From positions 168,693 to 232,692 of the IMG/VR virus record IMGVR_UViG_3300020471_000004: 64,000 nucleotides of DNA; one strand, written 5' to 3'. A program made the position numbers and the translations under genes. Source of the stretch: a virus. Of the stretch, positions 17,139-25,512 are shown piece after piece. Positions within the stretch are counted from its first letter, which is position 1; each line of letters starts with the position of its first letter. The notes beneath the pieces were generated by a model. That model searched no databases, had not been told where the DNA came from, and was given only the letters and a program-made list of their open reading frames with translations.

Positions 17139-17461
17139 TTTGAACTCTTGAACGATTCTAGGTTTTCTTTGTCACTTTTGGAAGGGTCGTACTTGGGAGC
17201 AGAATCAAGTTTATTGTGTGCTTGCTCTGCTACTTGCCTCAGTTCCTCTTTTTCTTGAGACAAGCTATCAGTAAGCTTTCGGCTTTCTTCAAGCTGTTCT
17301 TTTAGCTCATCTTCGTTAATATCTCTTAACTTCTTTTCAAGTTTCCCTACACGTTTACCTTTAGCGCCTCCTGTTACTGCAAGTGCGATTCCTGCTAGTA
17401 CCATGCCTAAGCCTGCAACAATGGCAAGCCACCATCTTTTATACCAAGGTTCTTGCGTCAT
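17132..17461 (-). CDS. Inner-membrane coiled-coil protein, possible i-spanin-like
   Basis: A 109-residue protein with one N-terminal membrane segment (about residues 10-30, after WYKRWW) followed by a basic patch and a Lys/Glu-rich coiled coil (about 37-85). That is the i-spanin arrangement, but the next gene already looks like a complete u-spanin, so it may instead be a lysis regulator or a spanin partner. It overlaps both neighbours by a few bases. Confidence 0.6.
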   Translation of the reverse strand: MTQEPWYKRWWLAIVAGLGMVLAGIALAVTGGAKGKRVGKLEKKLRDINEDELKEQLEESRKLTDSLSQEKEELRQVAEQAHNKLDSAPKYDPSKSDKENLESFKSSKW

Positions 17462-17808
17462 TTTGTATCATCCTGTCTAAACGCATCGCTAGCTCTTCGT
17501 CTAGGAACTTTGTTGCTAGGAGGGGCCTTATTAAACATGCTATCAATAGCGTAACCTACCGCAATAAAAGTAAGTAAACTAGGATCTGCTTCTGTGTATA
17601 GAATGGTAAAGTAAGAACTAAACACTGCTATTAAGGCAGTGATGGTTTGAGGTTTGTTTTTAGACCAGTAAGTATTCCAGTCTGCTTCTAACTTGATACA
17701 CTTTTTTACATAGTGTATTAATGTGCCTAATATAGTTATCCCGAAACTAAGTAAGATATAGCCCCAGGAGTAGTCTGCAATAGGACCTAATAGGTGTGCG
17801 ACATCCAT
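17458..17808 (-). CDS. Probable holin
   Basis: A 116-residue protein with three predicted membrane segments, about residues 15-33, 54-71 and 77-92, and a charged, Pro/Arg-rich cytoplasmic tail (KVPRRRASDAFRQDD). Size, topology and position at the head of a three-gene lysis cluster fit a holin, which opens the inner membrane to let the endolysin out. No specific holin family is recognised. A 9-base-pair stem-loop just upstream may regulate the cluster. Confidence 0.65.
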   Translation of the reverse strand: MDVAHLLGPIADYSWGYILLSFGITILGTLIHYVKKCIKLEADWNTYWSKNKPQTITALIAVFSSYFTILYTEADPSLLTFIAVGYAIDSMFNKAPPSNKVPRRRASDAFRQDDTK

Positions 17809-17815
17809 AGGTATT

Positions 17816-17842
17816 AGTTGTAGCCCTAAAGAGAGCTACAAC
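17816..17842 (-). promoter_or_regulatory. Stem-loop ahead of the lysis genes
   Basis: AGTTGTAGC pairs perfectly with GCTACAACT around a 9-base loop. It lies between the stop at 17852 and the holin start. No U-run follows on the minus strand, so it is not a standard terminator; a processing, stability or translation-control element is more likely. Confidence 0.5.
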
Positions 17843-17851
17843 TTGATCCCA

Positions 17852-18136
17852 TTATAGACCTGCTTCTGAGGCATCAATTGTGCCGTCATCTACTAACTCT
17901 TGTTTACGTCTAACCCAACGCTTTTTGACTTTATCAAAGAAGCTTTTTATTTCTTCTTCGTTGCCTTCAAAAGGTGATTTGTTAAAACCTTCTTCTGCAA
18001 TCAGTCCGCGAAAGAATTTCTGATACTCTTGCTGTAGTACAGATTGCTCTGCACTTTGAGATTCAAGCTTATCTGCTCTGTTTAAGGCACGGTTGCCTAC
18101 AAGGGTTAAGCCGTTAAGATCAAGTTGCGCTTTCAT
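17852..18136 (-). CDS. Hypothetical protein
   Basis: A 94-residue, charged, helical protein, not recognised. It follows the fibre genes and precedes the lysis genes; a small fibre chaperone or structural accessory would fit the position, but no motif supports this. Confidence 0.75.
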   Translation of the reverse strand: MKAQLDLNGLTLVGNRALNRADKLESQSAEQSVLQQEYQKFFRGLIAEEGFNKSPFEGNEEEIKSFFDKVKKRWVRRKQELVDDGTIDASEAGL

Positions 18137-18143
18137 AGTATAC

Positions 18144-18719
18144 CTAGTCTTTTAGTACTGCTAGTTGCCCAGCAATCGTGATTGAAATTTCTTTAAGGGT
18201 AGCGTCTCTAACTTCAGGTGCTTTTAGAGAAACTATTTCACCGCGTTGAATCAACATGTCACCTGGTGCTATCGCAGAGAATAAGCCTTCTTTTACATTA
18301 GCTTCGAAAACTATTGTTCCTAATTCACGAACTACGTTGCCGTCACGGTCAATGATCCGTAGATTAAAAGTAGCTTGGCTAGTAGCAGCTTCTTGTGCAA
18401 GCGCCAGGCTTTTATCAAAGTCTGCATAAATAGAGGCGGTTCGTACTGCTATATAATTGGCTACGATAGCATTAGGTTTAGGACGACCTATTACTGTCAT
18501 ACCAATATCGTAAGGTTGCTTTTCGTCATCTTCTTGGATTACCCAATCAGACTTCGCTCCGCTATATACGTATATACCAGGTAGCTTATCACTTACAGGT
18601 GCCGTCAATTGAAAAACTTGTGCGTTAGTAGGTTCAGTAGGAAATTCAGTACCACGGTTATCTATAAATTCCCGTGTGATTTCACTATCGTCTATCAAGT
18701 CAATACCGTCTGCCTTCAT
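18144..18719 (-). CDS. Hypothetical tail-associated protein
   Basis: A 191-residue, beta-rich looking protein with regular alternation of hydrophobic residues and no signal peptide. Not recognised. It overlaps the end of the gene at 18716 by ATGA and sits at the distal end of the fibre island, so a virion or fibre-tip role is the best guess. Confidence 0.7.
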   Translation of the reverse strand: MKADGIDLIDDSEITREFIDNRGTEFPTEPTNAQVFQLTAPVSDKLPGIYVYSGAKSDWVIQEDDEKQPYDIGMTVIGRPKPNAIVANYIAVRTASIYADFDKSLALAQEAATSQATFNLRIIDRDGNVVRELGTIVFEANVKEGLFSAIAPGDMLIQRGEIVSLKAPEVRDATLKEISITIAGQLAVLKD

Positions 18720-18952
18720 GACACTCTCACTTTTCCTGTAAACGGGCGCGAGAAAGATATTACCAACGTATTTAGATCTTGATTGACCTGACTCTTAGGT
18801 AATATCTTTTCAAGTTTACCGTCTATACTTACTAGAACATCGCATACAACTTCACGCCCAGAGTTGTGTACCACAGTCCAAGTATCACTAGGTGTGTCTT
18901 GGATGTGGGTATGTCCGTTCTGAATAAAGATTCTTTTACCGTTAATAGGCAT
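18716..18952 (-). CDS. Small protein made of the fibre C-terminal module
   Basis: A 78-residue protein built almost entirely of one beta module: a W-x-V-x-H-N phrase (WTVVHNSG, about 25-32), then a strand ending in a Pro, and a closing phrase FTGKVRVS. The same module ends the proteins at 18962, 19638 and 24157. Here it stands alone after about 20 residues. It is likely a fibre tip or binding accessory; such H-N-x-G modules are common in phage tail fibres. Confidence 0.7.
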   Translation of the reverse strand: MPINGKRIFIQNGHTHIQDTPSDTWTVVHNSGREVVCDVLVSIDGKLEKILPKSQVNQDLNTLVISFSRPFTGKVRVS

Positions 18953-18961
18953 ACAGTCTCC

Positions 18962-19579
18962 TTAGATTGCAATAATCTTACCAGTAGTAGGTGAACTGAA
19001 TTCAACGGTAGCGTTGTTTGTATCTACGTGAAGAATGCTGTGCGGCTGTATTTCATAACCATCAACAATAACACGTATAACAGGTTCATAACCAAGCATG
19101 TGCGGAACATTGACAACAGTTTTGTTATCAAAGGTAACATCAAACCCTATATTAGGTTTAGGAGTCCCGTCAATAGAGCCTAGAAGAACTACAGCTTTAC
19201 CTATCATAGGTGTGTCGTTGAATGAAACAATAGTAGAGTTATTGTCTACTGCTTCAATCTCTGAAGGTATGACAACTTTACCTGTTTCATCAAAACACTG
19301 GACAATAGCGCTGGTGCTGTTCATGTTATGATTAATTGTCCATGTAGCAAGTGCTTCAACCTGTCTGTGTTCATAGGTATAAAGTTCTTGCGTCATAGGA
19401 ATCCAGATAGGCGAATCAGCTAATTCAAGACAAATCATAACACGTTTATCTTTGAATATAAAAGACCCTACTCTAGGTTCTAACGGCCAGTTCTCTACCA
19501 TAGGGAGGGTAACATTGCTTAGGTGGTTACCTAGCAAGTCTAGTCCGCCTAGGTGTTTCGTATTCGAATAATGTCTCAT
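18962..19579 (-). CDS. Tail-fibre-like protein with two H-N-type modules
   Basis: A 205-residue protein. Its N-terminal 45 residues (MRHYSNTKHLGG...PRVGSFIF) match the pattern of the start of the 566-residue fibre next to it, so both probably attach the same way. Two copies of the recurring beta module follow: one from WTINHNM (about residue 78) to IGKAVVL, and a second from VTFDNKTVVNVPHMLG to TGKIIAI. A terminator-like hairpin lies between it and the upstream fibre gene. Likely a short fibre or an alternative receptor-binding tip. Confidence 0.75.
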   Translation of the reverse strand: MRHYSNTKHLGGLDLLGNHLSNVTLPMVENWPLEPRVGSFIFKDKRVMICLELADSPIWIPMTQELYTYEHRQVEALATWTINHNMNSTSAIVQCFDETGKVVIPSEIEAVDNNSTIVSFNDTPMIGKAVVLLGSIDGTPKPNIGFDVTFDNKTVVNVPHMLGYEPVIRVIVDGYEIQPHSILHVDTNNATVEFSSPTTGKIIAI

Positions 19580-19603
19580 GTTTACTCCTACAAGAACGAT
19601 AAA

Positions 19604-19623
19604 GAGGGAACCGAAGTTCCCTC
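19604..19623 (-). terminator. Probable Rho-independent terminator with UUCG loop
   Basis: On the minus strand GAGGGAAC-TTCG-GTTCCCTC forms an 8-base-pair stem closed by a stable cUUCGg tetraloop, followed by a T-rich stretch TTTATCGTTCTT. It sits just after the 566-residue fibre gene and could terminate or attenuate transcription before the distal fibre genes. Confidence 0.65.
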
Positions 19624-19637
19624 AGACCGAATGGCTA

Positions 19638-21338
19638 TTAAGCCGCAGCAGGGGCAACTGCCGTACAGATCACACGAATACCTAGACCTTCAGAAAGGGT
19701 AACCGTTAATTGGTTCGCATCGTCAAATACGATTTCGTCAGGTTGGATAACGTGGTCCTGATCGTCAACGATTGTAACGTTAACGTACTGCTGACCGATG
19801 TTGTGAACAACAGTGTGTGACGCATCTGCTGAACCAGTACCATCGTATACGAAATAGCCTTTAACTACGCGAGCTTCAAGGTCAGAAATTTCGTCTTTAG
19901 CCGCTTGTACCTCAGTATCGACATAAAGCTTAGTAGCAGCTTCAAGGTCAGTAGTAGGTGCACCGTAAAGAACAAGCGCACCAGTCATGGTATCGCCATC
20001 TACGTTGATGTACTTGTTGTCGAAGTAGGTATCGTCTGCCGATACGCCGCTGCTGTCAACAATAATACCAGTACCAGCAGTAACACTTACTGTAACACCG
20101 TCACCACCAGCAAGACCGTTACCTAATGCAGTAGCAGCAAGCTCAACTTCGGTAATACCAGAACCTGCAACTTTAACACCTTGAGCACCTGATGCAAGTG
20201 TACCGCCGTCAAGCAATAGCGCTAGCTGTGCTGCTGTGTCTGTAGATGCAGCAGAACCGTCAACAGTCAGGAATAGACCACCGCCAGTGTAAAGGTCAAT
20301 ACCAACTTCATCAGTAGGTAGTGTACCGATACCAGCACCCATGTTAACATCAATAACGTTACCTGTCTTAGATAGACCGTTACCTGCTGTTAGTCCGTCT
20401 AGACCTGTAAACGGTGCCCATGCGCTGCCGTTGTAACGCATGTAAGTAGAACCGTTAATGTCGTATGCAAGAGTACCTGCAGGAGAAATTGTAGTATCAG
20501 ATACATCGAATTCTACTACGAACTCAGTACCGTCATATTCAACAATGTCGCCGTCTTCAAGACCAGCAATTGTACCGAAGTTAGCGTTAAGGTCAGCACT
20601 GTTAGTAATGATATAACGTGCGCCTGTCGCAGGGCTTGTACCAGGATCAAGAGTCGAGTCTGTCTGGGTATCAAGAACATCGTCTTGCCAGTTAAGAGTC
20701 GAGATAGCTGTATCTAGGTCAACTAGACGAACCGCATCGTTAGGATCAACCGGAGCACCAAGACCTTTAGCTAGATTGCCTGCAAACGCAAGGTTACCAG
20801 CCATTGTGTCACCAGCTTGGTTAACAGGAACATAACCAAGGTCGTCTTGTTTAGAATCGATCTGAGCCTGAATAGGACCAGTAACGCCAGCTACGTAGCC
20901 GATCTCAGCAGAGGTAGTTGCTGATTCAGAAACTTTACCAGACGCATCAGAAACAAGAGCAACAGACGCAGAAAGGTCAGTATCTGTGATTGTAGATGCA
21001 GCACCAGTAATGTTGTCTTGCTTGGTAGCTAGTTCAGTATCTAAATGACCTTTAGATACTGCAACTGTATCGCTAGACGCAGCAGACTGGTCATTAGAGT
21101 TAAGTATTAACTCGCCTGTCATGCCTTCATCTGTACCGTCACGCTTCAAGTACTCTTCTAAGTCACCGCCTTTCGCAAAAGGGAATACTTCTATACCGTC
21201 GTAGAACTTGTACGCTTTTTCTGTGGTGTTGAACCAAATCTGAGAAACTCGAGGACTTACCGGATCGGTCGCCAGGTTTTCGATTACAACGTTTTGTAAC
21301 TCAGCACCGCCGAGTAGTTTAATAGTACCATGTCTCAT
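19638..21338 (-). CDS. Tail fibre protein
   Basis: A 566-residue fibre. The N-terminus (MRHGTIKLLGG...PRVSQIWFNT) is a phage fibre attachment pattern shared with the 205-residue neighbour. Then come fibre phrases such as YLKRDGTDEGMTGELIL and MTGALVLYGAPT near residues 65-80 and 455-470, the usual repeats around which fibres trimerise. The body is Ala, Thr, Gly and Asp-rich, typical of a beta-helical shaft. It ends with the module HTVVHNIGQ... A hairpin terminator follows. Host-receptor binding is inferred from family behaviour. Confidence 0.88.
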   Translation of the reverse strand: MRHGTIKLLGGAELQNVVIENLATDPVSPRVSQIWFNTTEKAYKFYDGIEVFPFAKGGDLEEYLKRDGTDEGMTGELILNSNDQSAASSDTVAVSKGHLDTELATKQDNITGAASTITDTDLSASVALVSDASGKVSESATTSAEIGYVAGVTGPIQAQIDSKQDDLGYVPVNQAGDTMAGNLAFAGNLAKGLGAPVDPNDAVRLVDLDTAISTLNWQDDVLDTQTDSTLDPGTSPATGARYIITNSADLNANFGTIAGLEDGDIVEYDGTEFVVEFDVSDTTISPAGTLAYDINGSTYMRYNGSAWAPFTGLDGLTAGNGLSKTGNVIDVNMGAGIGTLPTDEVGIDLYTGGGLFLTVDGSAASTDTAAQLALLLDGGTLASGAQGVKVAGSGITEVELAATALGNGLAGGDGVTVSVTAGTGIIVDSSGVSADDTYFDNKYINVDGDTMTGALVLYGAPTTDLEAATKLYVDTEVQAAKDEISDLEARVVKGYFVYDGTGSADASHTVVHNIGQQYVNVTIVDDQDHVIQPDEIVFDDANQLTVTLSEGLGIRVICTAVAPAAA

Positions 21339-21378
21339 GGATGGAACTCCTAATAGGATTACATTTAAGCTTAATGTA

Positions 21379-22170
21379 TCACATCACACAGGAAATCCTA
21401 ATGTCATGCAATTCTATGTCAGACAACAATTTTGAAAACAGTTTGAATGTATCGAAATCATTATCTAGAGTCGCTTTATCGAAGTAAGACTTTACTGTCC
21501 AATACGCATCTGGCTTGAGAAGACCAAACGTGTTATAGATTTTAAGCCTGGTTTCAATAAGCGAGATCCTTCTGTCTTTATATAAATTAACATCAACAGC
21601 GTCTAAACCTATAAAAGGATAGAAGGTTTCTGTTTCGGTATGCCTTTCTTTTTTAGCCCAGTAAAGATAGTCAAGCTCATACAGTATATGCAGAAGGTGC
21701 GTTATATACTGTGTGCAAAAAGAAACTACCGAATTAAAACAACTGTTAAAGTCATTGCGTAATAGCCTACGAATTCTGTCTGATATAGGATCTTTATAGC
21801 GTAGAAGTATCTTACCGTACACTTCTACAAACCCTTCATCGAACTGGTCTTCGTGACTGCGCATTACGCTCAAGATACCGTCAAAATACTGGTCAAGAAA
21901 ATCAACCTGTCTTTTGATTTCTTCCTTTAACTCGGCATCTGAGTGTGCGTTGTGCTTAACTGATTTGATACCTTCTTCTAGTCCTATTAACCAGTAACGA
22001 ATCTGGTGCATAGAATACAAAAAGGTTTCCTTACAGCTAGTACTAAATCTATTTTCAGATATAACAAGTTGATTAAGTAAAAATTCCCTTACTTTATAAA
22101 AGTCACTCCATGCGCAAGAAGCCACGAGCTGAAAGTGAACATTGTTAGGTACATAGTTAGTCTTAATCAT
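21379..22170 (-). CDS. Hypothetical helical protein
   Basis: A 263-residue helical protein rich in Tyr, Phe and Leu, with several Cys residues, not recognised. It is coupled to the upstream membrane coiled-coil gene by a one-base overlap and belongs to the membrane/secreted cluster 21379-24164 that interrupts the fibre genes. No signal peptide of its own. Confidence 0.75.
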   Translation of the reverse strand: MIKTNYVPNNVHFQLVASCAWSDFYKVREFLLNQLVISENRFSTSCKETFLYSMHQIRYWLIGLEEGIKSVKHNAHSDAELKEEIKRQVDFLDQYFDGILSVMRSHEDQFDEGFVEVYGKILLRYKDPISDRIRRLLRNDFNSCFNSVVSFCTQYITHLLHILYELDYLYWAKKERHTETETFYPFIGLDAVDVNLYKDRRISLIETRLKIYNTFGLLKPDAYWTVKSYFDKATLDNDFDTFKLFSKLLSDIELHDIRISCVM

Positions 22171-22820
22171 TATTTTATATCCTGCAAGCCTAATCCATTT
22201 TCTTCTGAGAACTTAGAAGCTATCATTCCTCTAATCTGGGCAAGCCCTGACTCTATATTGGCGAGGTTTGTTCCCAGTTGAGATAGGCTGCCTGAACGGT
22301 TATTTATTATTTCCCTAGTTAGGGACTCTACGCTTGAAAGACGTTTCTCCATTTCTGTGAAGTTAGACTCAAGTATTCCATCTAGGTCGCCGATTGCTGA
22401 GATAAGAGTAGCAAGGTGTCTGTCATTCTTACCTGCTATGTCTGCAACTTCACCAAAGCTATTTCGAAGCTTGGTCGTGATAGACTCAATTTCTTTATTA
22501 AGATTAAGAATAACTGTTTCTAATGTTTCTACCTTGCCTATACTGTTCAAGGTAGTCTCTTGTTTCAAGATAGTCTCTTGTTGAGAAGATATTGTAACCT
22601 GCTGAGACTCTATTGTAGCCGTTAATAGATCTATAGTTTTATCTTTATCTTCTGTCAGCTTTTTTATTTCGTCTTTCTTTGTATCAAGCTGGTTTTGCAA
22701 GGAGTCAGCTTCTTTTAATTTAGGTTCTATAAACATCTTGTAAATAAAAAATATAAAAGACAAGATGATTATTATAGTTCCGTAGCCAAGGTTTCCACCT
22801 AACAGCTTTTCAAGATCCAT
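22170..22820 (-). CDS. Membrane-anchored coiled-coil protein
   Basis: A 216-residue protein with one N-terminal membrane segment (GTIIIILSFIFFIYKMFI, about 14-31) and then a long coiled coil (about 35-115) and further helices. The arrangement suggests a membrane-tethered scaffold. The surrounding genes encode a secreted ABC-binding-like protein and another single-span membrane protein, and all overlap or abut, so they probably work together. Confidence 0.75.
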   Translation of the reverse strand: MDLEKLLGGNLGYGTIIIILSFIFFIYKMFIEPKLKEADSLQNQLDTKKDEIKKLTEDKDKTIDLLTATIESQQVTISSQQETILKQETTLNSIGKVETLETVILNLNKEIESITTKLRNSFGEVADIAGKNDRHLATLISAIGDLDGILESNFTEMEKRLSSVESLTREIINNRSGSLSQLGTNLANIESGLAQIRGMIASKFSEENGLGLQDIK

Positions 22821-23221
22821 TATTGTTCACCCACAGTATCGTCTAATTCATCTAGTTGGTCATCAATAGGTAAGCCGGTTGAATCTATCGTTAAAGTAGA
22901 GTTAAATCCACAACTACGATTAGTAGGATTCACGATTAACCTGTACGCATCTTTGATTTGAGGGTCTTCGGTTACTATCATGTGACTTATGGCTGGATTA
23001 GATTCTATACAGCGTGTTTTTGTGCCTTCGATCAAGCACAGGCTACTAATGCAGTAAATATCTTCCTGTTTGACAATACGTTGGTTAACAGTTTCTTTCT
23101 TTACCCAAGTATTATTGAGAGTGATTGCTAGAACTATTAAAAGAGCGCTAATAAGTACCCAGTTAGAGTACTTGTACTTATTTTTCTGATCTTCAGATAG
23201 ATCTGGTTTTTTCTCTGCCAT
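22820..23221 (-). CDS. Single-span membrane protein with cysteine-bearing periplasmic domain
   Basis: A 133-residue protein with a charged N-terminal tail, a membrane segment at about residues 21-37 and a roughly 95-residue outer domain containing four Cys (DIYCISSLC, TRCIES, RSCGFN), plausibly two disulphides if periplasmic. The tail is acidic. Not recognised. It is joined to the coiled-coil gene by a one-base overlap and lies one base from the secreted protein gene. Confidence 0.75.
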   Translation of the reverse strand: MAEKKPDLSEDQKNKYKYSNWVLISALLIVLAITLNNTWVKKETVNQRIVKQEDIYCISSLCLIEGTKTRCIESNPAISHMIVTEDPQIKDAYRLIVNPTNRSCGFNSTLTIDSTGLPIDDQLDELDDTVGEQ

Positions 23222-23222
23222 T

Positions 23223-24164
23223 CTACTCCACTATAACGTCAATTGTTTCATGTGCTGCAATGTAGTTATTCTTGTAACCGAGGCTCCTCATTGCGCCTTT
23301 ATCTACATACAGCTTGAAAGGTAGAGGCCACATATCATCAGGATTCTGTCCTTTATGAAAGAATTCTCTAACGATAGGATAGTAGTCTGTTTGGAAAATA
23401 ACGCATTCATTTTTTGTATCAGGTAAGAAGCTAAAGCCTACTGTTAGGTGTTTTTTATTTCTACGGCGAATAATTTCTTTTATCTCGGCAGCACCTACAT
23501 AAGAACCGAATTCATCGTCTATAAGGGTCATCATGTTATTTATTATGACTCCTCTTTGATTCTTGTTAAGTTCAAGGAGAATATCGTCTAGCTGCTGAGC
23601 CGAGGTAACTTCTATTGCTTTTACTGAACCTGTTATACCCTGTAGTGTTTTACGCAGGTTATAACTATCTCTAGCAGTAAGACCGCTACTGTCATAAAGA
23701 ATATAGTAGGTTTCAGGAAACAGATTCATTTCTGTCATTAGGTCAGTAATACGAAGTCCTAGGTTCTGTACTCTGAATAAACTAGAACGAGGCAGGCCTG
23801 CTGTAGTACTGCGGCTAATAAAATACGATTTGGTTCTATACTTTTCGGGAAGTAACGTCTGCAAGTAACCAGCAGCATCTACTTCATCTATTATCACTAT
23901 CGAAGGGTCTACCCGTTGTATGTCCTCAGATACTGAGTGCATAAGCTGTTCGCTGGAGGTTCCTCCGTCACCGTACCCTAGAGTAATATACATTGCGTAT
24001 ACATCGTTGTGTGTTTGAGTAGCAAGCTGGGCACTAAGAGGATGGCTATAGAAACTACCGAGCGGTCTACTAGATACCAAGTATACTATTTGCTTTTGAT
24101 CTGCTTGCGCCACAGCTATGTTTAATAATATAGCTAATAACACCGCTCGAAATACTTTAACCAT
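23223..24164 (-). CDS. Secreted ABC-type substrate-binding-like protein
   Basis: A 313-residue protein with a cleavable signal peptide (about residues 1-21, ending AVAQA). The mature part has alternating strand-helix units (QIVYLVSS, VYAMYITLG, SIVIIDEVD, YILYDSSG, GVIINNMM, TVGFSFLP), as in two-lobed periplasmic binding proteins of the ABC_sub_bind kind. In bacteria such proteins bind a ligand for an importer or sensor. In a phage it may act in the host periplasm, for example blocking receptors, or be a virion component. The family call is by fold pattern only. Confidence 0.55.
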   Translation of the reverse strand: MVKVFRAVLLAILLNIAVAQADQKQIVYLVSSRPLGSFYSHPLSAQLATQTHNDVYAMYITLGYGDGGTSSEQLMHSVSEDIQRVDPSIVIIDEVDAAGYLQTLLPEKYRTKSYFISRSTTAGLPRSSLFRVQNLGLRITDLMTEMNLFPETYYILYDSSGLTARDSYNLRKTLQGITGSVKAIEVTSAQQLDDILLELNKNQRGVIINNMMTLIDDEFGSYVGAAEIKEIIRRRNKKHLTVGFSFLPDTKNECVIFQTDYYPIVREFFHKGQNPDDMWPLPFKLYVDKGAMRSLGYKNNYIAAHETIDVIVE

Positions 24165-25017
24165 CTGCTTTAACTAGTACTGCCTTGCCTGTAATTGCTT
24201 CTGCAAAAATAACGATACTTGCGTTATTAGACGTTCCTTCAATTGTCTTAGACATAGCTGGCAATACTTGCTCTCCTTCACTATCGAATACTGTATAGAT
24301 TATATTGTCTGTACCGAAGTTGTGGGTTAGTGTCCAAGTATCTGACTCTTGGTCAATAGTGAATACTTTACTTACAACACCGTTACCAGTGTTACCACCG
24401 CCATTTCCAATATCACCAAGTTCATCAAGTCTGCGTTTGTTGTCTTGAGCTAAGGTCTCTACTGCACCTAATCTTCTGTAGATGCCCAGAATGATGTTAT
24501 AGAAACTTTGGGTCTGCTGGTTCTGCTGCTTAACGTGATAATCACGAGGAATAGCTTCATCTAGACCGTACTGCTCTCCCGTAGGTAATGATCTTAGCCC
24601 TAGTGGGCCTACCATCGTGTCCCCGTTTTTATTTATAGCACCTGCTAATATTTCATCTACATCTTCAGGTGTGTAAACAGGTTGAGGATTGTCTTCTGGT
24701 GCATAGTACTGAGGAGGACTAAATACTTCTTCATACGTGTCTATAGACACCCATGTATTTTGTAATCCTCCTGAGGCAGTTTTAGACTCTCTTTTGAACG
24801 CTTCTTGGTAATCGCTGCTACTTGGATCAGCATCAATCCAAGTAACATTTAACGGAAGTATAAGGTAATGAGGCTCAGTATACGCTACGACTATCAACGT
24901 CTCTTCATTAGTGGTCGGTTCCCGAACCTTTAGTGTGATAGGTTTGTCAGCAGATAGACCGCGCCCTTCTGCTATGCCTAAGCACCTAGTAACAAACTCT
25001 TGTAGTTTAAGGCCCAT
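24157..25017 (-). CDS. Tail-fibre-like protein
   Basis: A 286-residue protein. It contains the fibre phrase NKNGDTMVGPLGL (about 131-143), followed by a helical segment that may form a trimeric coiled coil, a Gly/Asn linker (GNGGGNTGNG), and at the end the recurring module beginning TWTLTHNFG and closing with TGKAVLV. The N-terminal 100 residues look like an attachment domain, different from those of the other fibres. Overlaps the secreted binding-protein gene by 8 bases. Confidence 0.8.
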   Translation of the reverse strand: MGLKLQEFVTRCLGIAEGRGLSADKPITLKVREPTTNEETLIVVAYTEPHYLILPLNVTWIDADPSSSDYQEAFKRESKTASGGLQNTWVSIDTYEEVFSPPQYYAPEDNPQPVYTPEDVDEILAGAINKNGDTMVGPLGLRSLPTGEQYGLDEAIPRDYHVKQQNQQTQSFYNIILGIYRRLGAVETLAQDNKRRLDELGDIGNGGGNTGNGVVSKVFTIDQESDTWTLTHNFGTDNIIYTVFDSEGEQVLPAMSKTIEGTSNNASIVIFAEAITGKAVLVKADG

Positions 25018-25511
25018 CAGCTAATCCTATTTTTGTAGAGCTTTGCGCTGTTTTCTTCTCGTCTTGAACTAAATGCTTTAGCTAAAGATAGTACTTCATC
25101 CGGTGAGTGTTCCTTAAACTCCCAACCGTCTTTGTTACACCAAAATTTAGCTTTGTGCTTTTTATCTAAGGCACAGATTCCCAAAGCAAGGTTAAGATTA
25201 GTAATAAACTCTGGCGACACCGGGTAGGTATAACCTTTATGATTTATTGCTTCAAAAAGAGATTTTTTGACTTGTTTGCGCTCTGCGTTTAATGCAAGTT
25301 CTTTACTAAAATTAGCATGTTGCTTGCGTATTGCGACCAGCTTGCCTTGATTTACCTTGAAACTATTAGGGTCTGCTTTCCAAAGCTGGGCCTGCCTTTC
25401 GTCTATTTCTATAACGTTTTCAGTTTCAGTAGGTGCAGTATCCCAGTAACCTCTGATGTTACTGGTGTTCGATTCAGGGTCTTTAGACGGATCGTATTTG
25501 ATAAAAGGCAT
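25017..25511 (-). CDS. Possible tail fibre assembly-type protein (DUF4376-like)
   Basis: A 164-residue protein. The C-terminal 90 residues (a Lys/Arg-rich helix, a YPVSPEFITNLNLALG phrase, a Trp near WEFKEH, then a long helix) resemble the DUF4376 domain common in phage fibre-assembly and fibre-tip proteins. The N-terminal part is Pro/Asp-rich and extended. Lying between fibre genes supports the guess. Confidence 0.5.
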   Translation of the reverse strand: MPFIKYDPSKDPESNTSNIRGYWDTAPTETENVIEIDERQAQLWKADPNSFKVNQGKLVAIRKQHANFSKELALNAERKQVKKSLFEAINHKGYTYPVSPEFITNLNLALGICALDKKHKAKFWCNKDGWEFKEHSPDEVLSLAKAFSSRREENSAKLYKNRIS

Positions 25512-25512
25512 A

